Assembly: GCA_023055355.1 (NCBI GenBank)
Contig: JALJCS010000001.1
Location: forward strand, 94,721,381-94,785,380
DNA from: Agelaius tricolor
Lineage: Eukaryota; Chordata; Aves; Passeriformes; Icteridae
Direction of reading: 5' to 3'
DNA length: 64,000 nt
A program made the position numbers and the translations under genes. A model generated the notes under the pieces. That model was given only the letters and a program-made list of their open reading frames with translations, was not told the origin of the DNA and ran no database searches. Positions 15,085-28,227 of this stretch are shown piece after piece. How positions within the stretch are numbered: position 1 is the stretch's first letter; every line of letters starts with the position of its first letter.

Positions 15085-15134
15085 AGACTAGAGCCAGTAC
15101 TATTGTGTACAGACAATAGTACTGGCTCTAGTCT
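15085..15134. repeat. Perfect hairpin, 22-bp stem, 6-nt loop
   Basis: Positions 15085-15106 are the exact reverse complement of 15113-15134, around the loop GTACAG. Stem ends are AGACTAGAGC... and ...GCTCTAGTCT. Flanks do not extend the pairing. Confidence 0.97.
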
Positions 15135-17592
15135 TCTTAGTGAAACATTCTACATGCAGTATGTTTAAATTAAAAAAAATAAAGTTTGTGTGACATTATT
15201 CACATAAGTAAATTTAAATATCTGAGTTGAAAATAGAGTCCCAAACTGGGAACACATTTGTGCAGTCACCAAAATTATTTTCAAAATCTAGTGTTCATTC
15301 ACACAGTTTTCCATTATAAAGGAGAATTATGGTATTTTCTGTATTGGAACAAGATCACTTACTTTTGCCAACTGATGATGAGAATTGCATATCTAAAATC
15401 AGGAATGTGATAGATGGAGAAAGTCTCATTAATATTTTGCTTAATGAATGGACAAACCTTTTGTGTTTTCTGAGAATATCTCTGGAATTTCTCAGAGGAT
15501 GCAGCACTAGTTGAATAAGGTACCAGAATTACTTTTAAATAGATTATGAAAAAAGACATTAGTGTATGAAAATGGCCATGAATTGTAACAATTTGGTTAT
15601 TTCACTGCTTTGTGGAGTCATTCAAAAAGAAAATATTGTGTACCAAGTCTAAGTAATTAAAAGGTATAAAAAATGGACATATGGTGATAAAATCCCATAA
15701 TAAATATAAACAAGAGTCCCAGGAAACAAATACTGGAAAAAAAAAATGAAAAAGAGCTATATGTGCAGCCATCTGGTTAAAAGAATTAGTCATGTTTAGA
15801 ATAAATGCAGTATCATGATCAGCTTGAGCAAACAGCTAACCTGTGCTCCAGGCAAGCACGTTGTGATTGAGTAAAATGGCACATGGACATAGATTAGAGA
15901 AGTTCCACTTTTGTTGCACCTAATTCTGTCAAGAAATCCATTATGACAATAGAATTGATAATTAAGTAGCAGTTTTAGCTCAGTAAAAGTCATATTCTTT
16001 ACTAGATTTTTTTCTAGTGTCGTTCCACCGTGCAAATCTGGTTTTCTCTGTTAGAATGAAAAATGAAAGTTGATTTAAATTGTCTTTCTATATACACAAA
16101 GAAAATCTACACATTGTAATGGAAAGGATTTCAATAATAAAAGAGGGAAATGAAGCCACACATTTTAAAAATGTCTATATAATCAGTTAAAACCTCGAAA
16201 TCCTTAAATTGCTAGAAAAATTTTATTCTCTCTTTAATTCCATTTTAATAAAGTTAGAAGGTTCTCTTTAGGCTTTCTAGCATTACCTTATCATCTCAGC
16301 ATTTATGTGACACCCTCATGTTTCTGTAGGTAGTTTCAAAAAGACAAAATACAGTCACATTCCTGTCTGCTTCTGAGCATGGATTTGCCATCTGCACCTG
16401 ACACGTGCCTGAGCCTTTGCAGTGTATTGCCATAGGAAATTCTCCAGGCTGTGCTGAATATGCAATGTCGAGCGAGGTGCAAACTGAGATTGTGGGGTCA
16501 GACACATTGGTGCATTTTCAGAATGACTGTCCCATGAGGGTGGAATGAATGGCCATGATGCTGCTGGTTTTCAGACCAAGCTCAGGTATCTGTGCAGCCC
16601 TGCAAAACGTAGATGTTTTTACTTTCAACAGTCAGTGAGAAGAGAGGTGCTTCCCAAAGGCAATGCACAGTATCTGTCATCATGCTTATCTCAAGATGGG
16701 TTGAATCATCCTCCCAAAGACTCTGTGTTTCACTCTGGGTCCTCTAGGACTTTTCCAAAGCTTAGGAAAGCTTGTCTCATTTGAAGGAAAAGGAAACAAT
16801 GTGCAGAAAAATTATTCATTGCTTAGAATGAGATGGAGTAGAGCTCTTAGTAATAAGATGTTCTGGCAATTCAAAATGTGGAAAATTTTTAATTGGTCAA
16901 GAACCCAGCAGGGATCTGTAGAGATCAGCATACTGGGGTGACACATTTTGACCAGTTAAACAAAGAATATGGGCATTTGTTTCTCCTTATAAAAATGGCC
17001 CAGTATTATAGACGCAAACTCTAGGCAAAATGTGATCTAATGTTTTAGTTTCCTACTTGGCAATTTGATTTTTGTTTAGTCTGACAATCCATTCTGCCAG
17101 TCTTTAAGACTGTTCAAACCAATGGTTTATAGTCATTAATGAAACTTTTTCTAAATCAACATTAAAGCAGAGAGTGTCAGGCGTTTTATGCTTGCCATTG
17201 TGCTTTAACATGTTCTTCAGTAAGTGATGAAAAATAAAAGGCCCATGTAACAACTGAGGGGTCCCAAAGAAAATCTTTGCTAAATGTTAAAAGTGTTTTT
17301 CTTACAAGGTTGCTGTAACTGAAAGAATTAGTAGCACAGAATTCTCCCTCATGACTATCTTGTTCTAAAAGATCATCACAACACCATGTGGCACCCCTTT
17401 TAATGACTGCACAAATGACTCGCAGAGGGGAAACTTATCTTCTGAATGCAGTAAGCTTCCACAATGCCTATATTTTATGCTGCTTTCTAATGAGAAATAA
17501 ATCAAAAGCATTAAATTTTCAAAAGCATTTATTCTTATTCAAATACAATGTTAGTGCCTCATAAATACATATTTCTATTAGAATAATTCCAC

Positions 17593-17690
17593 CTGATCTA
17601 GTGGGTGACATCCCTGCCCATGGTGGGGGGTTGGAACTACATGATTTTTAAGGTTCCTTCCAACTGAAGTCTTTCTATGATTCTATGAAT
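17593..17690 (+). mobile_element. CR1 LINE short 3' end
   Basis: About 98 bp of CR1 3' terminus on the plus strand. It contains GATCTAGTGGGTGACATCCC, GGGTTGGAACTACATGATTT and GGTTCCTTCCAAC, and ends in the characteristic CTATGATTCTATGAAT. It is strongly 5'-truncated, the usual CR1 fate. Confidence 0.9.
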
Positions 17691-20600
17691 TTGTACTTTG
17701 TGAATTGGTTATGGAGAGAACATATGTCCCTTGAAGCTTCATGACCACATGGCTCAGTAAGGGCAGATATGCTAGAAGGGAGATCATGTCCTCTTACATA
17801 TTTAACAGTCTTTCAAAAAGCCAGGAAAATATTTATAAGGGAAGGAAAATTAATTTACGTTATTTATTTAGATTTTGAAACTGCCTTTCATAATATTCCT
17901 CACATTGATAATGAAATACAGAAGGATCAAGGTGAGAGGTAATTTGTTGATATAGACTAAAACTGTCTAAAAAAGGTGACTACTAAGATACAACAAATAT
18001 ATTCATGAGGTTTGTATGGTTGTCTATGTGTAGGAGCTCTGGGGAGGGTGATAAACAGCAAGATAGCAAAATTATATAGGTCAAGAAAACCCAGGCCAAA
18101 CATCGGCTAATATTGGGCAGTGTAGTGAGGTGGCAATGAGAAATTCAATGAAACAATAACTCTGGATGCAGTCATAAATTACTAATCACAGCTCTCTAAG
18201 GATCACTGCATAACAGAGATGAGAATCTGAAAGTAACTATTAGTCTACAAAAGGCCGGTATGAAAAAAAACAGATTGCAAGCCCATTATAAATCGAGCTA
18301 TGTCTACTGCTCTAGCAATACTGTCCCCAGGTTAGCCTATCTCAAAATATAGTTATTCTAAGGGTAGAGATGGGAGTAATAAGAAAGATTAGAAAGAGAC
18401 TCAGAATTCTGCACTAAGAAAGTTGAGAACTGGAACTCTATGCTTTCCAGAGACTTCCTAACCTATATTATCTTATCCAAGTGAAGATTTGTGACGAGGA
18501 AGATAAAAGGAATTTAATCTTACAAATAAGTGTGCTTCTCTTTTTCATGCTTCTCACACAGATTGTGGAGGAGAAATATATTTTGTAAACAAATAAAACA
18601 ATATGACAATCTATAAATATTAAATACAGTCTCATAAGGAAACCAGAATTTTTTTATAAAGAAGGTGCATTTTGCCTTCTGGTATACACTTAATCATTGT
18701 CCCTAAAGTAGTAAGCACCATGCAGAGAAGCATTAAGTATGACATACAAAAGTCCCCATTAGGATTTCCTTATGCAATAGCTGCCTATTTTGGGGGATTC
18801 CCGGAAGTGAAGAGGGTGAAGGAACCAAACTTGGACCATGCAGACCAATGGTGGCAGGGAACTGACAGATAATCATGAAAGGTTATCTGCTGCTTTTTTA
18901 CACAGAGCTGATCTTTTATATTCGAGCTAGATCTTGCATCCTCCATGAGCTTTCCAATACTGGCATACAACTATTTCCTACCCCTGAGTCGTGTCTCTGC
19001 CAGCATTCCATACAGAGTGACTAGGTGACAAACTCTACAAGAAACTCACAGGCCTGGTTTCCTTTTTATCCTCTCTCCCTAAAACCTGCTTATTTCTTCC
19101 AAACCACTTCATTTTGCCCTCACAATTGCCCATTAAAAGAAACCCCTCAATGCTTATTTCACTCAGCTCATTCTTGTTTGTTTTTTCCCCGCTTAGCACA
19201 AAGGTCAGGATGGGGTGAATTCTTACTGTACAGACGGTCACACTCCTCACATCAGGGGAGTAAATCAAATACCAGAGATCTTGGAGAAGGCATGGGGGCG
19301 TTAGGATCCCTACTCTGGATACCATGAACTGGAAAGGCACCAGTTGCTGAAAGGTGCTTTTCTTGCTCTAGTATGGTACCTTGACACTTAACTCTGCAAT
19401 ATAGGAGGAGCAAATCGAGGCTTTAGTTCCTATTTTCTAGTATCATATAATTCTTCAATGGAAAATGAAGCTTCTCCCAAAAACAAACTCAGCTGCATTT
19501 GGTAGAACTTTGGGATAATTCTAAACTAATACTGCTTAATCTTGTTCATTTTGCACTCATTTTATAGTGCAAGAAAAGAAAAATTAAAAACATTTGTTTC
19601 CCCGGACCAAATTTTCAAGCCTTCCCTCTACATATTCCCTCTTTCTACTTCAATTATCAAATATTTAAAATAGCCTCCCCTTTTCCAGAAGAGCAATTCT
19701 CCTCCCCAGCCTGAATCCTCAGATTTAGATTACAAAATTAACTGGGAGGAAGATGCTATAAATGACATGGAAAATATAGTAAGTACATTAATGCTAGGAC
19801 TGGCTACAAAACATCTTTATACTACATCCCTTCTGTGCTTCATTTTCCACTGCTCATTCTGCTGTTAACCTTTGTCCTATGCTGCTCAGAGAGTGCCCAT
19901 ATTATCTGAGTAGGGCTCCAAGCTTTAATAATTTAGTTATTGGTCTGAGCTGGCACAAAATGGGGCAGAACTGATGGCAGAAATAAGACCAAAATGGATT
20001 TGATGGGTTTAATGGAGTGCTTTGTGGACAAAAGTTGGCTTAACACATAAAAGATGGATTTTACTAGCTTGACAGTGAAATGAAAGACTGTATATACAGA
20101 AGATGGAGTTAACAGGGACTGATAATGGGAAGTGTAATGCAATAGATAAAACCACAGCTACATGGGGAAGAGCCTGGGGAGGTCCAGGACTGTGTAACAC
20201 TTTGGGCAGTGCTGCTGGAGGTGCTCTGCTTAGCCACAGTGAATAAACAGGCCGAAACAAGTGTGCCCGTAAGCAGCCCTTTGCTGCAAACCACAAAACC
20301 AGTCTTTTATTCCCACTGGAGCATGGGACAGAAGAGAATTGAGCTATCCATCCCCTGTCCTTTGACTCCACTGGCCCATAGGCATGGTGCAGGGATTTGT
20401 CTCTCTGTGAGCAAGAGCTGCAAGGGACGTGGGGAAAAGGGTGAGCCACGGACTTTGAAAGCTCCCAGATGGAATCAGTGATCAGGTATCATATGGCCCC
20501 ACACAAATGTGGGGAAAGCCGCTTATCTGTCATATTTTGCTTTCTCTTATCTTTGTGAGGTTTGTTTGTTTGTTTGGGTTTTTTGTTTTGGGTTTTTTTT

Positions 20601-22119
20601 TTTTTTTGAGAGGAAAAGTTCTGGCTTAATTTCTGAAGGATATTCCACTTTGTTTTGTGGGAACTCCTAAATACAAAGTTACTCTATAGAAGTACGGCTT
20701 GATGTCCAAGTTACAGGTTCAAAAAACCCAAAATTTTAATTCTCATACAGTTGTATAAATGAAACTGCTCTGCATACAGATTACTCTGCAGAGAGACTTC
20801 CCTCTTACTTTCTTCCCTTGAGTAGGAGAAGCAAGAAATAGTATTTCTAGCTTTAAGGAATTGCCACACATTTCACTAGTTTCTTCTGTGACCCCCTGAG
20901 CTGCAGCTCCAGGACAAGCAGTACCCAGCCTCCAGCTTCTGGGTGACTCTGCAGCTTTGGATCAGTACCAAAGAGGCTCAGGGATGCTTTTTCAGGCATG
21001 AAATCCTGCTGCATGCCACAGTAAGCTGAGAGAAGAAAGGTATGCTTTGATGGAGGGAGTTCTTTAGATCTACTTCTTCATAAATCATGCTTTCAGCATA
21101 TTTTATTCTTCATAAATAACAAAGTAAAAAGGAAACAGAATAATATAATAATCTGTCATTCAGACTGAGAATTTTGAACAAATTCACTTTGGTGAAATAC
21201 CCCATCCATGCTGTGGCACACCATCCCAGCAGGCTGGATGGAAGATGTGGCCAGTTTGAAATGCAGAACTTCAAGTGACCCCTGTTTTTCTGCTTTTGAG
21301 TACTCTTGTCTTATTTTCCTCACTAAGCAACAGTTTTGCAGATCTGACTAAACACCATGGAAACAATTTTGCTGAGGTTTCTCCCAGTGTTTATTGCACA
21401 ACACCTATCTCTAATTGCCGGCAAGCAAAATTACTTTGAGCATGAAAATAACAACAACAACAAAAACCCCCCTAAATCAAATTTGAGACAGTAATTAAAA
21501 GAATTGGAATACTCAAGAGAAAAACTTTCTTTTTATTTTTATTTTCTGTGGAAATGGAAGGCAGGGAAGAGATTCTTCTATTTATTTTAATTATGAAAAT
21601 ATATTGTGAACAAGAACGCTGGTTAGAAAAAAATCAACAAAGCAAATTTAAAAAGTAAAGACTTTTGTTAGCAGAAACCAAAACGACAAACTACAAATTT
21701 TCCAATAGAGAAAATTTGGACTGATGGAATGACAATACCAGGATGAAGCAATGGTTTAATTACTCAATTTTTATAAAGAACATAGATTTTTCCTATTTAC
21801 CAATTCATACTGGTAAAATATGGTCAATCAAAACCTGCAATTTCATATTGATCAAAACATGGCACAAACATGAGTGGTATAAGGGGATGAATTTTTGTCT
21901 TGTGAAGAAAGGGTGAGTAAGAGTTAGTTCTGCTTCTCAGGGAGAATGCAGGTCACCACTTAAAGAGAAGGAAGAATGGCATGTTAGAAAATAGCTCAAA
22001 TCAAAATCCGTGATTCTCCTATTTTATTTCTTTTCCTTTTCACAAGAATTGGTACTTACAGATTCCATATATGATGTTGAAATTGTTCCTAGCAGACATG
22101 GCAAAGTACTGATATAAAA
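17691..22119. other. Intergenic, no gene seen
   Basis: AT-rich desert with a T-rich low-complexity patch near 20.6 kb. Overlapping frames near 20.0-20.5 kb on both strands look like chance. Confidence 0.7.
20593..20607. repeat. T15 run in a T/G-rich stretch
   Basis: The run follows GTTTGTTTGTTTGGG-type sequence at about 20562-20592. Simple low-complexity DNA. Confidence 0.9.
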
Positions 22120-23610
22120 ATCTTCCAGTGGACTCAAGGAACCCTGGAAAGGAAGGTGCTGTTTGACCCACCTGATACCCTTTTATCATTTGGTGACCTG
22201 CCTAGTGGATGAGGGAAAGACTGGGGGTGTTGTTTACCTGGACTTCAGTAAAGCCTTTGATACTGGGTCCCACAGTATTCTCCCAGAGCAGTTGGAAACC
22301 CACAGCTTGGTCAGGTGCACTCTTTGATGGGTTAAAAACTACCTGGAGGCTGGGCCCAGAGTGGTGAAAGGAGCTTCATCCAGTTGGTGGTTGGTCACTA
22401 TTGGGGTTCCCAAAGGCTCAGTATTGGGGCCACTCCTGTTTAATGTCATTATCAATGATCTGGATGATGGGATCAAGTGCACCCTCAGTCAGTTTGCAGA
22501 TGACACCAAGTTGGGTGGGAGTCTTAATCTGTTGGAGGGCAGAAAGGCTCTGCAGAGGGATCTGGACAGGCTGGATCCATGGGCTGAGGCCAACAGTACG
22601 AGATGTAGACCTGAAGGACTTCATCAGGTCACAACAATCCCCAGCAGCACTACAGGCTGAGGGCAGCACCTGGAAAGCTGCCTGGGGGAAAAGTGCAGGC
22701 ACACATTTTGTGATAATTGGGAGTGGGGCTGTGATTGAGCCTCATCCCTAATGGGCTACAGCTGTGCAGGGCAGGTGACCAGTATTGAAGGTGATGAGAC
22801 ATGCAGTGCCGAGGTGCACTGACCAATCACCAAAGGGTGCAGAGGGCACTCAGGTGCAATGCATGTCAGATGAAGGGCAATAAAGTGCACTGAAGAGAAA
22901 TAAAGTGCAGAACCTTGAGGCCTTTTGATGTGGTTTGGTGTTGCTCTGCATGCTCGAGGGCCTCTGAAGTTGTATGCTGTTACTCTGTGTATGGTGGCTG
23001 TCTTGACTGTGACAGAACAGGACCTGGTTGACAGAGGTTGAGCATGAGCCAGCATGTGTCCAGGTGGCCAAGAAGGCAAATGGCATCCTGGATTGTATTA
23101 AAAAATAGGGTGGCCAGCAGAACCAGAGCAGTGATTGTACTTAGGCCTCTGACTTCAAGAAAGACATTGATATGCTGGAGTGTGTCCACAGAAGGGCAAT
23201 GGAGCTGGTGAAAGGTCTGGAACAGAAATCCTTTGAGGAGCTGAGGGAACTGAGGTTTTTTAGCCTGGAAGTAAGGAGGCTCAGGAGAGCCCTTATCACT
23301 CTCTCCTGCTACCTTGAGAGGTGGTTGTAGCCAGGTAGGGGTTGGTCTCTTCTCTAGGCAACCAGTGACAGGACAAGAGGAAACGGCCTCAAGCTGTGCC
23401 AGGGGAAGTTCAGGTTCAGCATTAGGAAGAATTTCTTCCTGAAACAGTAGCCACACATTGGAATGGACTGCCCAGGGAAGTGTTGGAGTCACTATTCCTG
23501 AAGGTGTTCAAGAAGTGACGGGACATGGCACTTGGTGCTATGGTTTAGTTCACATGATGGTGTTTGATGATCTTGGAGGTCTTTACCAACGTAAATGATT
23601 CTATGAATAC
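22120..23610 (+). mobile_element. CR1 LINE with reverse-transcriptase remnant, interrupted by a solo LTR
   Basis: The left part translates to RT blocks typical of CR1 ORF2: LDFSKAFDTGSHSIL near 22240, [14 protein letters not shown] near 22405 and the catalytic-box region FADDTKLGG near 22495. An in-frame TGA at 22325-22327 and later stops make it dead. The right part carries the C-terminal ORF2 coding region and the 3' UTR, ending ATGATTCTATGAAT at about 23594-23608. CR1 homology stops at 22693 and resumes at about 23015, across a nested insertion. The 5' edge is approximate. Confidence 0.9.
22694..23014 (+). mobile_element. Solo LTR (321 bp) nested in CR1, with 6-bp target duplication
   Basis: The segment starts TG, ends CA and is flanked by GAAAAG (22688-22693) and GAACAG (23015-23020), a 6-bp duplication with one mismatch. 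CR1 sequence is continuous once it is removed. Two AATAAA motifs (22879-22884 and 22899-22904) fit an LTR polyadenylation region on the plus strand. A 6-bp duplication is typical of ERVK-type (beta-like) endogenous retroviruses. No retroviral coding sequence is present, as expected for a solo LTR. I do not recognise the family by name. Confidence 0.75.
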
Positions 23611-25386
23611 ACAACCATTGAACAAGAGAATGGATCAGGAAACAAAAATATGGCTCTTCACACACACTCCTACACCTTCCTAAGATGAGAATTGCAGGGC
23701 CTGTGCCTGGTACAAAATATCCTTCTTTTTCAGGCTGAGTCTTCTGGCTACTTGAGTAAGTTGAGTAAGTTGCTCTGGAGGATAATACTGCCCAGTTTGA
23801 CTGTCCCTTGATTCCTTATGAAAAGAGTCCAGAAGGCAGCAAAAGAGAGTCCCTCCCTCCCCCTGCCAAATCTATGACAAGGTCCTTTTATGATTCATGT
23901 GCTGTGCTTTAGCAGAGGTCACAGGCTGAGTCCATATATCCAAAACCCAGGAATATTAATATTACTGCACAAGAAACTCAAGAGCCAGTGGGTCTCATCA
24001 TCAATCATTATTGATTTCTGTTTACACCAGAGCTTTAAAGAAACATGAAACAAATTATGATGTAGGATGAGTTCCCAGGCCTGACTGGAATAAAAGATTT
24101 TTGGAAAGCTGAAAGACTTCAAAGGAAGAGTTTGTGCCTCTGAGAAGCCACTTGCAAAGTAACTTCTGTAGCTGTTCCCAGCTTGGCTGGAGAAGTGTTT
24201 TTGGCAGAAAGGTAGGGCATATTCAGAGGCAAAAAAATGGAAAAATAAATATGGCAGTGACAACTATATTTGCTAACCAACAATTTCAATCATATTTTGA
24301 TGCCAAAATTGTTGAATGCTGCCCAAACCAAGGCATTATGAGGATCAAAAATTCCCATGACAAACAATGTTCATTGTAAGTGCTCAATGACTATGCAAGC
24401 TAGGGTATTTTTTCAGCAACTGACTACCTAAATATAGCTTTAAGTACCCGTGTACAAAAGCTCGCCCATCTACAGCTATGCAGAGCCTAATCTGCCACTC
24501 TTAATGATGAGAGGTAATAGCTGAATACATGAGTGATCTTATTAAATAATTTTGCTTTCAGTACCAGTTATCCTCTTAGGATCAGCTTCAAAGATATTAC
24601 AATCAAAATATCAACAAATATTTATTAAAGTAGAACAGCATGCAGAGAGTCATGTAAAGCTTTTTGAGTATTTGTAAACTGACATGCAAGGCAAATGAAA
24701 ATAAATCTTATCCAAGCCCAAAGGCAAAACTGGGTTTCTTATTGATACAACAAAAGCAATGACTAACAAGCCTCTATTGTGATCTTTCATTTCTAGAGTG
24801 TTTATTTCTGAAAGCTTGGCATTACTGAATTGCTCACAAAGCACTGGAAAACACTACTTGGCAAGGAACAGTTTGCTGGTGTGGGTTTGGGGTTTTTTCC
24901 TTTCTTTTCTCTTTTACTGATGAAATAGGCCTACATCAATGACCCTGCTATCTTGTAATCCTAGATGTGTTACCAGGCAACCATTATATGCAGCAGCACC
25001 TGGCTTGCCCCTCTCTATAAATAACCCAAACCTCCCAAATCCTTTCACTCCATGCACTAATGAAAGTGGCATTTTTCTACTGCTAAATGCTTACTCAGGT
25101 ATTTCCTTAAAAATTTTAGTGATAAAATGCTAGTTATCCTTTCCCAAAGGAATGTGATCAGTTAACAGGCTCTAACTGCACATAGTTATATTTTCACTCA
25201 ACTATATACTTCAAATGAGGCTTTTTTTTGTGAACTAAAGTAAATTATTTAGAAGCCAGGAACAATGTCAACAAATGTAGCATGAGCCAAAAATCTATGA
25301 GCTCTGGGTGACTATGCCAAAAGATTTATCACAAGCCAAATATACATTTTTGTCCTCAGTGCTATACAACTCTGAAACAGTAAATT
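23611..25386. other. Intergenic between two CR1 copies, no gene seen
   Basis: No domain-bearing frame. A short 10-bp duplication (TTGAGTAAGT type) lies near 23.75 kb. Confidence 0.7.
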
Positions 25387-25803
25387 AGAATCATAGAATC
25401 ATAAAATGGTTTGGGATGGAAGGAACCTTAAAAATCATCTCATTTCCAAGCTCCCTGCCATGTGCAGGGGATGCCTCCCACTAGACCATGTTGCTCAAAG
25501 CCCCATCCAACCTTGCCTTGAACAGATCCAGGGAGGGGGCACCCACAATTTCTCTGGGCAACCTGTGCCACTGCCTCACCACCCTCACAGTAAAATTTCT
25601 TTCTGATAGCTAATCTAAATTTGCCCCTTTTCAGTTTAAAGCCATTCCTCCTCATTCTATCACTTCATGTCCTTGTGAAAAGTCCCTTTCCAGCTTTTTT
25701 GTAGTTCCCCTTTAGGGAAGTACACTGGAGGGCTGCAGTGAGGTCTCCCTAGAGCCCTCCTTCCTCCAGGCATAGGAGAGGTACTCCAGCCCTCTGACCA
25801 TTA
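25387..25803 (-). mobile_element. CR1 LINE 3' fragment
   Basis: The plus strand begins AGAATCATAGAATCATAAAA, the reverse complement of the CR1 terminal repeat, and runs through GGTTTGGGATGGAAGGAACC, TTGCCTTGAACAGATCCAGG and GGGCAACCTGTGCCACTGCC. It is about 417 bp and 5'-truncated. Near 25770 the sequence jumps from the 'CTCCAGG' block to 'CATAGGAGAGGTACTCCAG', so the usual 'CTGAACAACCCC' block is deleted. Confidence 0.93.
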
Positions 25804-26964
25804 CTGTAGCCAAAATTTGTATATGGCTTTTCTGAGATATCACCAAACAATGCATATTTAGCATTTAGGTAATAACAATAATAATAAAAAAAGACAGAGT
25901 AATGTTTTCTGTACATTTCCTTAAGGCAGATGTCATGTACTGATAAACTCCTGAATTAGCTGGGATTGATTACAAGAGTAAGCTGAAAGTGTAACTAATG
26001 ATGCTAGAAGAAATAGCAATTAAATGGTAGTCAACATCCCTCATGGCAATGCAGGGACTCTTACATACAAGGTGAACTTTGCAGCAAAATGAAAGTCTGG
26101 CAGTTAATCACACATCATCCAATGTTTCTACAGATAAACTCTAAAATTTAATGCAGAGGACACAAAATCCATTCCATCTGGGCTTGGCTGTGAGACTTCA
26201 GTCAGACTGGAAAATGAGGCGTAAGAGGCTTTGGTGTACAATGTCCATCAAACCCTGACAACATGAAGCCAGTGTACAATTAGCATCTACCAGCACAGCT
26301 GTTCTGATGGAGTCACAGCTAGCAATAAATCCAGAACAAGCAGAAGAACTGCCACTTATGCTGGGCAAAAAATTCATAAGAGGAGAGCAGCACTGCCATA
26401 CATCATGTCTTTTGTACTCTGAGTAGAGCTTTTTCCATGGAGGAGTTTCTGGTTTCTGTTCCATTAAGGAACCCTTTACCACCTTGACTAAGGATTAGCA
26501 ACCAGAAGTTTCTAAATTATGTATTAATATGGATTTTCACAGACTTCTGCAAACCTGAACAAGGTGTCCTAGCACACTATAGAATGGTCTCAATGCTTGA
26601 TTCTATCCCAGCCTGAAAGGATAGGTAGAATTTTACAAAGCCAAAGAAGTTCAAAGCAACAAGCACCAGGTGCACCCTAGAGCAAGGAATAACAATGCAA
26701 TAAGCAGAGTATAGGCTTAACAAAAATCTTCAAGAGAGTTTGCAAGGATACTTCAGAGGCAGGTAAACATGTTAGTGGAATGGCAAGAGGGACCCTAATG
26801 AGTGACAGTATACACTTGAAAGCAAATCTGCTTTATGGTAAGTTTAAACTCCAAGGTAGATTATTCAGCACAGAATAAAATTTTTGTTCTCTGAAGAACT
26901 TACACAGAAAAAAACCCAAGAGGAATCACTAAGCACTCAAAGCTGCCATTATTTTTTTTATTGG
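25804..26964. other. Intergenic between CR1 and LTR, no gene seen
   Basis: AT-rich, with an (AAT)n-like patch near 25.87 kb. Nothing else recognised. Confidence 0.7.
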
Positions 26965-27837
26965 TGTCTTGGTTCAGCACAGCCTGAGTTTTAGTGGGGG
27001 GGGGCATTGGCACAGAGGTGGCTTCTGTGAGAAGCTGCTAGGAGCTTCCACCATGTCCAGCAGAGCCAATCCCTGATGGCTCTGAGGATGGACATGCTGC
27101 TGGCCAAGGCTGGGCCAATTAGAGAGGCTGGTAACACCTCTGTGGTGACATAGTTAAGAAGAAATCAAAACAAAAGTAGTGGCACAGTTTTAATTCCAGT
27201 CAGAGAAGAGGAGGAGGTGAGAACATGTGATGGAAACAACATGGAGACACCAAGGTCAGTGGAGAAGGAGGGGCAGGAGGTGCTCCAGGCTCCAGAGCCG
27301 CGATTCCTCTGCAGGCCGTGGTGAGGCCTTGCTGAGGCAGCTGCGCCCCTGCAGCCCGTGGGGATCCATGGGGGATGCAGAGATCCACCTGCAGCCCATT
27401 TTGGGAGGACTGCTGCTTGTGAGGTTGGACCTACTCCAGAGAAGTTCCCAGAGAGCTGCCTCCCGTGGGAGGGACCCCACAGTCTCACAGGGCAAGGACT
27501 CCTCTCCCAGAGCAGCAGAAGAAAACCTTGGGTGATGAACTGACCAAACCCCCATGCCCTGTCTCCCTAGGCTATTGCAGTAAGGAGGGATGGGTTAAGG
27601 GAAAAAAAGGTGTTTTTAAGGGCTTATTTTAATTCTCATTCTCCTCCTCTGACTCTGTTAGTACTAAACTCACTTTGTAGCTCTAAGATGAGCCCGTTTT
27701 CCCCTTGGAGTGTTTTCTCCCAATCCTCATCTCAACTGGTAAACCCATCATTAAATTTTCTGCCCATCTGTAACAGGGGAGGCTGAGTGAAAGGCTTTTG
27801 TGGGTGCCTGGCGTTTGGCCAGTGTCAAACCATGACA
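26965..27837 (+). mobile_element. Solo LTR, songbird ERVL-type, shortened
   Basis: This 873-bp segment starts TGTCTTGGTT and ends CATGACA. Its direct flanks ATTGG (26960-26964) and ACTGG (27838-27842) form a 5-bp target duplication with one mismatch, as expected of ERVL. Blocks shared with the LTR at 48.5 kb include GAGAAGCTG, TGTCCAGCAGAGCCAAT, GGAGGTGCTCCAG and GTGGGAGGGA(T/C). Compared with that copy, much of the internal ~50-bp repeat array is missing. No retroviral genes flank it. The family label comes from memory of songbird repeats. Confidence 0.8.
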
Positions 27838-28227
27838 ACTGGTCAATATTGTTTCACTTTTTTTCCCTCATTAACACATCTGTTAAGTGGATGGGCTCCT
27901 CACTCAATCCTAAACATGAGCAAAATTGGATGTTTACAGACAGGACTATCCTTGGGGTAGGTTAACAGAATGCTCTGAGAAGCAGAGCTCAGCTGTGACC
28001 CTGGGGTATCCTGAAAGATTACAGCTGGCTAGAAGGGAAAAGTAGTTTTGACTGGAAGCAACTGGCATCTGGAAAAACACTGCATCCACTGTGTAGTACA
28101 GAAAGTGTAAATAATGAAAAATGAGAAATATCTCTTCCTGTGGAACAAAAAATGCAACCCCTCTAAAAACTTATTTATAATGAGTAATTTTTCAGCACCA
28201 GGAACTATATTTCCTAATGTGTGATTT

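Larger units (their letters stand above)
8916..17592. other. Intergenic, no gene seen
   Basis: AT-rich, with short T/A runs, the (AAGGG)n tract and the 22-bp hairpin. No frame encodes a recognisable protein and no transposable element was identified. Confidence 0.7.

Noticed and set aside
15085..15134. Hairpin as a microRNA precursor
   Set aside because: The total is 50 nt with no lower stem; canonical precursors need longer imperfect stems and flanking pairing.
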